Source of the DNA: Strongylocentrotus purpuratus
Taxonomy: Eukaryota > Echinodermata > Echinoidea > Camarodonta > Strongylocentrotidae
Assembly: GCF_000002235.5 (NCBI RefSeq)
Contig: NW_022145609.1
Location: 35,109,119-35,173,118, forward strand
Reading direction: 5' to 3'
Length of the DNA: 64,000 bases
The notes below the pieces were generated by a model, which saw only the letters and a list, made by a program, of their open reading frames with translations, did not search any database and was not told the DNA's origin. Numbering within the stretch: position 1 is the stretch's first letter; each line of letters opens with the position of its first letter. This document shows, piece after piece, positions 26,801-38,800 of this stretch. Made by a program: the position numbers and the translations under genes.

Positions 26801-29800
26801 TTTACAGGAGGGATTAGACCGCTCTGCAAGGTCACTGGACAGGTGGTTATCTCATCAACTCAGCTCTCAGTTAACATAAGAAAAAGAGGGTCATGGGGGA
26901 CCAATGGTCACAGATTAGGCATTGTTTGTTATATAGAGGGCGCAAGTAGCTACCAGTAGTGCAGTGGGTCTTTAAAAGAACTACACATAAAGGCCTACTG
27001 TTTAATTGTATGTCAAAACATAGAGCTTACAGTACCACAGTTTATATGCCCATACCATACTCTAGGGGCAGTGTTCACAACTCTACTATGGTAAAGAGCT
27101 ACTAAAAGGTCCATTAAAAACAAAGTGTATTAGCTTGTTGTGAAAGGGGGGGGGGCACATTGATACTACATCTTCATCTACATGAGGGAAGCCATCAAGG
27201 AATTTATAAAAAAAAGTAAGCATTCACAGACTATAGGGGGCAGTGTTTACACTTTTACCAACAGAAAACCCTCGTAATTCTTGAATATAATTACATATAC
27301 CGGTAGCCTGGACTCGTACGTCCTGAAGTTCAGTATAAACACATTATTGGGAAAGAGCAGCTAGTGATTAGATAAAGCCAATCAGTTCAGGTTGACATCT
27401 ATGGACTGACCTTGGACTTTCTAATAACCTAATCAGACTATAGTGGACATTTATACAAAACTTGTATAAAGAAATGTCAAATAAAGAGTCACTTTATAGT
27501 GAAAAACACAGGATAAAAAAAACTGTGTATAAAGAAACTAGTTTTGACAGAGGTCATTTGACACGACAGCTAGCAAATCATCACTCCGCGAGTCCGCGCT
27601 CATGATAAGCCCTGCCAAGTTATATGGTATGAAGCGTTATATGGTGCGATACGAAGTTCAATCCAGAACGATACGTTTTACTATACGTTTCTCTATGATG
27701 TTTTGTTATACAATGTTTAGACAAGAAAACATCCACTACTTTATTACAGCCAATCTATTTTCTTATAGCCACAGGATAGATTTTGGTAATGGGAAGGAGT
27801 GCATGGGCAGGGTAATATCCACTCAGCCAAACTATATATGCAAGGACTGACCTCAGACACCTAAATATTATGGATTGTGTTTAGTTTACACAAGGAGACA
27901 GTGATACATGATGGTTTTATCTCAGCTGAACCTTCATGCATTAGAGATATTAAGAAAGTATATTATTCCAACGTCTAAGGAGACAGGAGATAAGATATAG
28001 GTACTTTATGTGATGGATTGATAAACAAATAAAACTTACAAGAGTACTCTTATCATGTTCACAGAGATGTGCAACACATGCACTGATAAGTGATTAATTG
28101 GTAATTTGAAAGATACATGTACTTTCCATAGAATTGATAGTGGGAAAAAAGTTTAGGTCTAATTCTGAAAGAGGAGATTTTCAGCTTTAAAATTATTTGT
28201 TAATCTTCATAAATGGATGTTACTACCCCCAACCCCCCCCCCCCCCAAAAAAAAAAGAAAGAAAGAAAAAGAAAAAAAAAGAGTCCAGTCCCCAAGAATG
28301 TTACTTCAGAAAAAAAAGGGGCATTTAAAATTTGTTGTCTATTGATCAGTTTAAGTACTCTGACTCAAGGAGGATAATACTTATATACTAATACTAATAA
28401 TTATCCTAAAACTGAACGTGCTAATCAAGAACATCATGTTTTTTTTTTTTTTGTCTGGTATCAAGGCAATAGCTTACTCTGTTTTAAAGTTATTAGAAAT
28501 CCAAATGAGACTAGTAGCCATGGTCATAAATGAAACCAAAACTACATTGTAGAACAGACTCAAGACCAGACAGATTTAGGTCTGTATATTTTCCACAATG
28601 CCAATTTTATATTGTGTGTGATTCCAAATATTGAAATTACACAGAAAAAAGTACTCTTTCAGGAAATTATTTTAAAAAAAAACACATGAAAAATGCAACA
28701 ATATTAAAATCTAATTGAAAATCACACCATGCAATGATTTCTTGTGGTTTTGCGGTGCCTGGTCTCATGTGGGAAACCATTTAAAAGCCTATTTACATAA
28801 CTTATGCTTCATGCACCTTCAAAATTGGGGATGACAAATAAAATGGAGCATTTACCTGCAAACTACATACATGTAGCTGAAAGTAGCTTGAATCCCATCA
28901 GAAACAATTTCTTTAAATAAAAGCGCAAGCTAGATAAATGTAAACATAACACATTAGCTTGATTGATTTGAACATCTGCCTCGCTTGTATTTGTACCCTA
29001 CGCCCAATTACAGTAATTGTCCGATATGAAGAACGTCTTGATGTCACAAATGGTCTACGATCGATCGAGAGCAAGAAAGGCAGGTCATTTTAGGATGAGT
29101 TACTGCCCTTATGGCTCTCAGGATCAGCAGCTGACATGTTGTTTAAACATGTCTGAAGGAGGCAAACATTTATGTGAAGCTTCATTAGCTGATGTAAACA
29201 GGTGAGCATATATCAGATAGCTAGGCAAGCTAACCAGACAGATGAGCATATATCAGATAGCTAGGCAAGCTAACCAGACAGATGAACTTATAAAAACATC
29301 CCCTTGACTTATATCCCCTTCAAAGATTTCTCCAGACATCCTTCATCCAGACAAAAGCTACGAATGTACTCTCTTTAAAAAAAAGAGTGAATTTTCACTC
29401 TATTTTTTACTTTCTTGGGAGTGACGTCCATGATCACTTGTTTAGGAGTGAAAATCGATTGATTTTAGAGTGCTCTCTAGGAAGAAAAAAGTGAATGTTC
29501 ACTCTATTTTCACTACATTTTCACTCTCCAGAGGAGTGACGTCCGTGATAACTCAATTTTTTTTTAGAGAGTACAATGTCAAATCTTAAATTACGCAATG
29601 GAGGAAATGCTGTTCTCTAAGATGACAAATTAAATTAATATGTCTCTAGTAGATCATCACACCTTTATCCATGAATTGAAATCAATCATTACATCTACAT
29701 CTATTTGACAACTAGCAAAGGCTGAAAACAGATTCAATATATATATTTTATACTGCTCGCAACATAGGTATCTTTAAAACTGGTCTAGATAAACACTGGC

Positions 29801-32800
29801 TTGTTAAACAATTTCATATAACCTGACATCCACGCATTACGTCTTAAGTCGCATACTGACAATTGAACTTGGAACACGACCGGGAGACCTACAGGACTAC
29901 CTCACTCCCGTATTCCGATGATGATAATTTCACTGAGACATGATTATAGATTAAATTAAAGGATGGGGGGGGGGGGGTGGGGATGTTCCAATTTGATATA
30001 AGAGACATTGCGTTTTATTCCTTGGGGGGGGGGGGGGTGTTTCACAAAGATCCTAAGTTAAACTTATATCTAAGTTGGACTTAAAAGTTATGGAAAGCCG
30101 TTAGCATCTTTGAAAATACTTGTAAAAGTTATTTTAAAAGGCATAAAATGTTAATTCAAATCATTCATATTTTCTATTATCAAGGTGATTTCATGTTCTT
30201 GATGTGGAATTTATAAAAATTCTAAAATACTTGAATTTTCGCTTTTGAATGTATTTCATTTTAAGGCTACAAATGGCTCACCATAATTTTTAAGTCCATC
30301 TTAGAGTTAAGTTCAACTTAGGATCTTGGTGAAACACCCCCCTGGACATGAGTGCTCAGCCTGAAATTAATTGGAAGTTTGAAATATATGTTGAATTTGT
30401 TTATTGAATTATTTAAATACTTTTTTTTTTATACAGCAAGCAGTACAGCTGTATATAGCTTAGACAAATCTGTATTTTACCCCACTGAATACAAAGACAA
30501 CAATCTCTTTACACTTACCACACTGATTTTCTTGGTTTCTCCAAGATGGCTTCCCAATTTGCTACATCAGGTTCCTCTGAAACAACAATATCAACTGGTG
30601 CAGGCTTAGGTTTTCCTCTCATAGGAGCTAATAAATGCTGGAAAAGGGTACCTATTGTACCAGGCCACGAATTCATCTTCTACTCTTTTCCCACTAAGGG
30701 TTCAACTAATAGAAAAATCAGCTGACCAACAGTCAAGTTTTTGCTCATAGATACGTGTAGCACTTTAGCAGTAAAGTAAAGTAAAGTTGCAATGGTAAGG
30801 GCGATAGGACATTAACAGGAAATTCCTTTCCCCACTATTATATACCTCAATATGATTTAACTATAGTTTTTAATCCTCGGGTGTATGTTGTTCTCACATC
30901 TGTTTCTAATGATTCCAGAAGTTTTCCGATTCAAGTTGGGAAGACTTCTAATGCAAAAGCATAGTTCAACAGAACCGCAGAAGCCTCTCTCAGAAGCCTA
31001 GCTCTCTCAGATTCCCAAGAAAAACTTTTCCCTCCTACTATATGGCAAAATCAATATTTTATTTCCTTCTGCTGAATCATTAGAGAGCATATTTTATGAT
31101 TAAAAAGTGATTATTATATCAATTTGGAAAGTGGGAGGTCACAGTTCACTGTACCCTCCTTTGGATGTGAACACAATTCTCAAACTGAAAAGTCTTCAAG
31201 ACACAAAGGAAAAAACATTTTGTCCTGTTTAGTATTCCTTATTCATCTCCTCTAGAGTATCTGCGAGAATAGGAGGGGGCAATATCTTCCTCCCAGACAG
31301 GGGCAACATGCACCAGGCCTCTTGAGTTGAGAGCTCCAATGTATTTTCTCTATATCCTCCTACTGCTAATAAATATTCAAGTCTGCTACAACCTTAACCC
31401 AAATCAGTTAGCTGATTCAGAACATTATTCCATTAGGTATTCAATCCTGTTGCATATTCGCTGGCATGTATTCTGGTTTTGTGTACTTGAAGATGCTTTA
31501 CTTCTCTTCCGGTCTGAACTCAATGTCATCAAAAGTTGAATGGGGGTCTGTAGTGAGAGTGGTCCTAGAGTCTTGAGGACAGTACTACACGACGACGTTG
31601 AGATGTTTCGTTCATCTGTATTCAGAGCAACATGCAGCCTGTCAGTCATTTGGGAGCCACTTTGTCTCCACTTTCCTCATCACAATCTAGCTTCTTAGCT
31701 CCCCTGAATCATCAATGAAATACTCATGTCCTCTCCACAGTCAAGTTCTAGATAGTACTTTCTAGCATTCCACCTCAGTTTCACTTGAAATCTTGATAGA
31801 ATATGCAACAATGTGAAGAGCTTCTGCTAAATCAAAGTGAGCGTAGTTCACATGTTTTCCCCTCGATCTCATGCAGATACTTCTTAACGAATCCAACACA
31901 GTTGTGTTACTCTCTACTTTGTCTCTTGTTTGATTCTTAGAGGCATAAGTGATGGTAACCTCAACAATACATCCACAGAAATGTCTAGGTGAGTATATAG
32001 TCCACTTCAGTCCGACTGAAAATCCTGTACTAGCCCTAGGATTATGAACAAACTGAATCAGCTTCAAAACAATGTTGAATGGTACATATCCAGTCAATTT
32101 ACAATGGAGAAGATTACATCACCAGCTAAAATCCTGTTGGTTTCCAATAAAAAGTGCTATTACCTCCACTTTCCTTTTTGTAATCAGACCCAGTGACCCA
32201 AATAATAATAGATCCTGCTCTTCAATATCATCAAGCTGGGAGATTAGGGACAGGAAATGTGTTGAAAAGAAACAAGTTTAATCACCTTGTATAGTACATG
32301 CCAGTACTCTCCTTTGTTATGTATGTTTCAATGGTAATCACTAATTGTGAGTTCAGACCTAGTCTTATTTCAGGTCGGGCATTCCAGAATGGACCTACTT
32401 TAGTTGGAATCCAGTCCTCGTCCACAGATTGTCCATTCTAAGATGGGTTGAAGAGCGAATCCTTATTCGTCATGACCACTTGATTTAAAGCTTATCTGCC
32501 GTACATTACAGAAGGGATTAGACTGCCCTGCAAAGTCACTTGACAGGTGGTTATCTCATCAACTCAGCTCTCAGTTAACATAAGAAAAAGAGGATCATGG
32601 GGGACCAATGGTCACCGATTAGGCATTGTTTGTTATATAGAGGGCGCAAGTAGCTACAAGTAGTGCAGTGGGCCTTTAAATGTAGATGCAAGATGGTACA
32701 CTTGCCTGCATGATGTGCAAGATATGACCAATACCCATTCCTTCACAATGACACAACCATACATGTCTTTAACATATGAAATATAAACTTTGACACATAA

Positions 32801-35800
32801 TGACACTTCCTAGATATTATGAATATCAATAATGAAAAATCTCACCTCTAATGCAATGAATAGAGCTGTGGAAAAAAACTCAATAAAAATTAAGCTTATA
32901 CTTGGTCTGAATCATAAGACTAGAGAGATTGAATTGATACTAATTGTTCATAGACACCAATCAATTCATTACATTGACCAAGGTCATGGAGCTGCTAATC
33001 CTTCAGATTCCTTGAAGTCAATCCTAATTGATCCAGGATTATACCAATGTAGGATAAGTGGGACACTTATGGGAGGGAGGGAGGGGGAGGGGGGCTTGAG
33101 GGTGGGATGTGAGTGGGATATTGGAAAACAATGATCTGCATTTTTAAAAATGATTTTGATTCTATGTTGCTTTGATACCAAAACAAACAAAAGATCAGGA
33201 TTTCCTCAATGAGTGTGCCAAGTTTGAGGACAATTTCTCATTAACTCTTCACATAAATTTTTAGAGAGTATTTAATATCCTCCTTTTGTCACTTTGCAGT
33301 TTGCACAATACCTTGGGAGTCAGAGTGCTTTATTACATAGACAACAGATTTTAAACTAAAGTAACATTCTTTGGGAGTGGACTCAATGATAATAATAACT
33401 TTTATTTAATAATAACTTTTATTTACCCAGGGTAGCCACTTCAGTTATGAAACTGTTTTTCCAGCGGGCCCTGCATAACATAATATGTTATTACTACCCT
33501 TCTCCAATCTAATATGCTGAGCGCCTAGCTAGAAGGCAGAAGGTCCCATTGTTAAAAGTCTTTGGTATGACTCGGCTGGGGTTCGAACTCACGACCTCCC
33601 GTTCATGAGGCGGGCGCTCTAACGACTGAGCCACCATGCATTTTTAAAAATTATTTTGATTCTATGTTGCTTTGATACCAAAACAAACAAAAGATCAGGA
33701 TTTCCTCAATGAGTGTGCCAAGTTTGAGGACAATTTCTCATTAACTCTTCACAGAAATTTTTAGAGAGTATTTAATATCCTCCTTTTGTCACTTTGCAGT
33801 TTGCACAATACCTTGGGAGTCAGAGTGCTTTATTACATAGACAACAGATTTTAAACTAAAGTAACATTCTTTGGGAGTGGACTCTTTTAATTGGGTTAAG
33901 AACATCCCATCGTGATTAAGAATATATCAATTTAAAGTGGAAAATTTCCTCAGAATAAGACCTAAATAAACAAATATATAGTTTTATGGTGCCAAGTAAC
34001 ATATATTCATTATGTACCGGTATGCACCTGTGACTTCCTGTTACTTGTGCCCCTTCATCTGTAACTATTTTTTTCTACCTCTTCTCACCCTAGCACACGC
34101 CCCCCCCCCCCTCCTCCTCCTTTCCCAAACATCCATGTACATCTTCTATTCAACATTTCACTTCACATCTACATCTACTCACACATCATATGTCTAGAGA
34201 TAGAAGTCGTTAATTCCATGTTAATGACATTACACCCTTCTGGTTACTCACATAAGATAGTGCCTATCTAGAGCGCTGTACTGTCCCTTAGATAAATTAA
34301 CTTCCTCCTATCTTTCAACAGAGCATATGACTTGTGCCTGTAATCAAAGTGATTGAGGAGCCGGAATACGTTGCCCAAGCAAGCTGTATATTCAACATTT
34401 AATCACCCACTTCCTCTTCTGAGCTCCCCCACTCACTGTCTTTATTGATCTTTCCAAACACAACCAACATAATTAATCCTCACAAGCACCCACATTTATA
34501 TAGCAGAAGATAATATTGAGAAATACAAGGTCTTTATCCATTCAAATACAGTCAAACCTGTCTATAGCAACCGCCCAAGGGAAACAAAAAATGGCCTTTG
34601 TAGACAGGTTCCTTTAGTACATGATTCAATAAGAAACCATTTTCAAGGGAACCGACAAATGTGGCCTTTGTAGACAGGTGGTAACTACAGCAGGTTTGAC
34701 TGTATTATCATGGGGTGAACTTTCAGGAAATATCTAAAATGTTTTTGTAAGGTTATTTGGAGTAGTATTCTGAAGGACATCAGCTCCTCGATGTGATACC
34801 ACATTCATACCAACGAGACCCAATGGCCCAAGATTGGTCGGTTTGGAGTAGGACCCAAGTTGATTTGACAGTGTAACTGGGGACCATAGAATACAGGATT
34901 TAACTGCAGACATGTAGAGTTAGGGTAATTTGATTTGATTTGATTGGGTGACTTGTGGGGGGGGGGGGGGAATTCTGCACTTGCTTTGATTGCCTTCATA
35001 GGGACCTTTGGGCCGCATAGCCTCTCTTGAAAGAGGAGATGACCAGTGCATACATTAAAAACAACCATAAATATGAAACTCAAAAATTGCAGAGTCTTGA
35101 TAATCTTCAGTGAGTTTGTTGATATCACATGATACAATCTTTCCATCATGGTTCCTGTAATCAAGCTTTAAACGAGACCCAATGGCCCAAGATTGGTCGG
35201 TTTGGAGTAGGACCCAAGTTGATTTGACAGTGTAACTGGGGACCATAGAATACAGGATTTAACTGCAGACATGTAGAGTTAGGGTAATTTGATTTGATTT
35301 GATTGGGTGACTTGTGGGGGGGGGGGGTATTCTGCACTTGCTTTGATTGCCTTCATAGGGACCTTTGGGCCGCATAGCCTCTCTTGAAAGAGGAGATGAC
35401 CAGTGCATACATTAAAAACAACCATAAATATGAAACTCAAAAATTGCAGAGTCTTGATAATCTTCAGTGAGTTTGTTGATATCACATGATACAATCTTTC
35501 CGTCATGGTTCCTGTAATCAAGCTTTAAAGGGATCCGGTAACTTTGTCTTAGATCCTTTAAAAAAAATCCTTGATTTAGCTCATGCTGCAATGATAATTA
35601 TAAATCTTTAGGTCAGTCAGGAACCCCATGACTTTTACAAGCAGATCGCCTGTCTGATTATCAAGATATTTATGATTGAAAATAAAAATCACATTTTGCG
35701 TTTGCAAAACAGTTTTCATAACACTACAGTATATTGGGGAAAATGAGTATGGTAAAACCGGTCACTCCAAGGTTTTTACTTTTTTGAGGCACTTCTTGCT

Positions 35801-38800
35801 CATTTTGAAGCGCAATTTTTTTTAGAGCTTCAATATAACACCATATCACAGACACTGATAACACGTAGGGCCGTGCATCTCAGATTTAACATTGTTAAGC
35901 GATCCCTTTAAAAAAAAAGGTGCAGTGACAAACATTGTGGCACATTGTCCGTTTGGAGCCAGAAGGGTGTGTTTATTCATATAATTGAACGAAGAGAACA
36001 GATGTTCAGATCATTTCAGAGCTTGAAACCAGAAGGGTATCACCAGCTTTCACATTGACAAAATACAGTTCTGGGCCCAAAGGGACCAATATTTATTTAT
36101 ACCATCTAAGAAAATCACTTTTGAAAAATAGCAACAAAAACAGACGACTAAAGCTTTTGTCTGCCCTCATCGGGGTAAATCTCAAGAATGAACAAAAAGC
36201 CGGAATCTGACAATACAAGCGAAAGCTAAATGGACAAATCACATGAAAAATAATGGGCAATGATTGGCTGCCTTTATGCCTTTACGAGCGAACGAGGCAC
36301 GTCACAAGACTGTCACAAGACTGAAACAAGGCACATCACATGAATGAAACCAGCAAAAATGAAAGGCTATATTTTTTCCATGGGCCAGTACTTGAAGAAG
36401 ATGATTGCAATTTAAACAAATATATTTCCTCCTACCGAACCTTTTAGGCCAATTAGAAGATATTTGGTTCAAACTTACATGGCCTTCATGACAAAAATTA
36501 TGTTTAATGTTATAGAGCTTCATAATTCATATGCTCATCTTCCTCCATCCTAAATTTAGATGCCATGGAAACTTTTTCTAAAAGACAAATAAGGTCATAC
36601 TATGAACCAGGAACTGCTGGAGTACTCGGCTTGGTTTCAATCATAACAATGAAAACGATACTAAGTAGGATGGATAGATGTGCATCTCAAATGGACTTGA
36701 ACTTTGATACACTTTGGCTGATACTGTATTATTATTATATTATGTGCTGTTAATATGTAACATTATAGTACCTGTTATAATACCCATACCCAAAATAGCA
36801 AGAACATCCTTAATAGTCTAACTATGCAATCACTATAATTTTATATGTTTTGATGATATAAGGTAATCAAATTAAATGCATTACTACCCACAACAATACA
36901 AAACCATATATTTTAATATGGAGATATAACTTTATAATATGCGAACATTTTGTGCGGTTAAGTAAATAAAATCCACGTCATTTTTGCTGGTATATATGTA
37001 TTACAAGTGTTTGCTAGATCTATATAATGTATCATGCATAATCATGTCCTTTTTTGTTCAGAAGAAGAAAGGCATTAATGCAATGCTAAGATACTCAAGT
37101 AGAGGGTAACATCATTCTGGCTTTGAGCATGAAGTATGATGATTGATATAGCTTGTATGTTACATGAAATCATCTCTCTCTCCATTGAGAATTTATAATA
37201 AATTATGGTATTTCAAAAATAAGGCAGTGTTAAACAGAGGCCAATTATCTAGAAAATAGCTATCTAGATAATTCGCTGTCTGTCATCAATTTTCCAGCGA
37301 AAAATCCCAGGAAAAATCTCCCTGATCTAGACATTTCACTGGATTGTTCGCATGAAATTTTTTCCTGGCAGCTGTCTGTCACCTACGTAAGGAAAATATC
37401 TATTTAGCTATTATCTAGGTAAATCAAGATCGATCGGGAAAATTGTGTCTGCCACTGCCTATCATGTATATAATAGCAGATTTTTAAAAAGAAATGAAGT
37501 AAGAAATACAGGAGTATCCTACACCTGGTTGAAAATGACTGCAAAGAGCTCTTCACAATATATCTTTGGTAACTTAAGAGTGAATTCATATTGCATGGTA
37601 GTGCTGCTTGATGAAATATGCAAGCCAAATTGTGCTGTCACTCAACATCAAAATGTGGGGTTTACATATTTTTTACAAGGCTCTGATTGTCCGTTGGTTC
37701 AATAACGAAAAGCTCACATTTAAGAGGGCATTATTCTATTCTTTAGAAATACACTGGTAGAGAGCAAAAGAGGAGATGGAGGGGGACAGAGAGAGAAAGG
37801 GGGAGACTGACAAATAAACAGACAGAATCAAAGAGACAACAGGAGCAGGATGGGTCAGGAAGGCCAGAGACAGACAAGTATCAAATTGTAATCCTATCCT
37901 AAACTGAGTAATTATCATAATGTCAAAACAAATATCAATGACAACCGCCGTAAGCTAAGGAGGAATGGAGTACTTTAAAATACTTGGGCCTGTAACCACT
38001 TCATAGAATAAAATCAATAAATGTATATTAAATAACCATGAGCCTGTTATGTGAATTCCAGAAACATTAATAGAACAATATCCCGTTGATGTACTTGGTG
38101 AAGGCAGTAATAAACTACATACCAATGATAAGGGAGTTCCAAGAAAGTGTGATCCAAGAAAGTTGTTTGCTTCCATCATTTAGATTGTATTGCTAATTAC
38201 TCTTACTGTCCTATCAGGTCTGCTAATGATGCAACATTTGCCTCTGGTGACAACTCCTCCAGGCTATATTCATTAATAAAGGTATTGAGCTAGACTTAGG
38301 ATTGCAATTAGGGTTTAAGGTTAGTTAAAGGTTAGTGTTAGGGTTGGGTATCGTGTTTTGTCCAGGCTTGAAGTTATGACTTTGGTTAAAGAGAAGGTTG
38401 AGTTCTGGGAAGAGGTGAAAAATAATTTGTGAGCGTTATGGGCAATTCCACGGTAACAGAAGGACACTCAGACAAGATTTTTGAACTTCAGGTTCATACT
38501 AAAAGAAATGTTTTATTAGTATGTATTAAACTATGGGGAACAAAATGTGTTTCAGTCAAGTGGAAAGCTTCATCAACTTCACAAAGTTTGGATAAACACT
38601 AATTAACTGGAAAAACCATGTCCATTTTTATGTCCTTCCGTTACCGAGATAATTAATATGCACATTCTTAAACTACTTAACTATAATGACAATTTTTTGG
38701 GGGAGAATTAAAGGCACTTATATAGGTATTATATCTGTACTGTTTCACATCTTATACTAATAAAACAGTTCTTTTAGTATGAACCTGAAGTTCAAAAATC

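Larger units (their letters stand above)
17409..30518. other. PDE4 first-intron region, 13 kb, no firm exon
   Basis: Holds a candidate promoter (17974-17996), a CTCGAG foldback (19684-20062), hairpins H3-H5 and H10, a tRNA-like SINE (23831-23900), foldbacks at 25398-25771, 29367-29573 and 30031-30342, and a TTAA element at 26781-26975. The 117-codon plus-strand frame at 24797-25150 and others show no recognisable domain. Confidence 0.6.

Noticed and set aside
34805-35521. Duplicated minus-strand frames starting MITGTM
   Set aside because: Carried by the 359-bp tandem duplication; includes a variable poly-G run that shifts the frame between copies.
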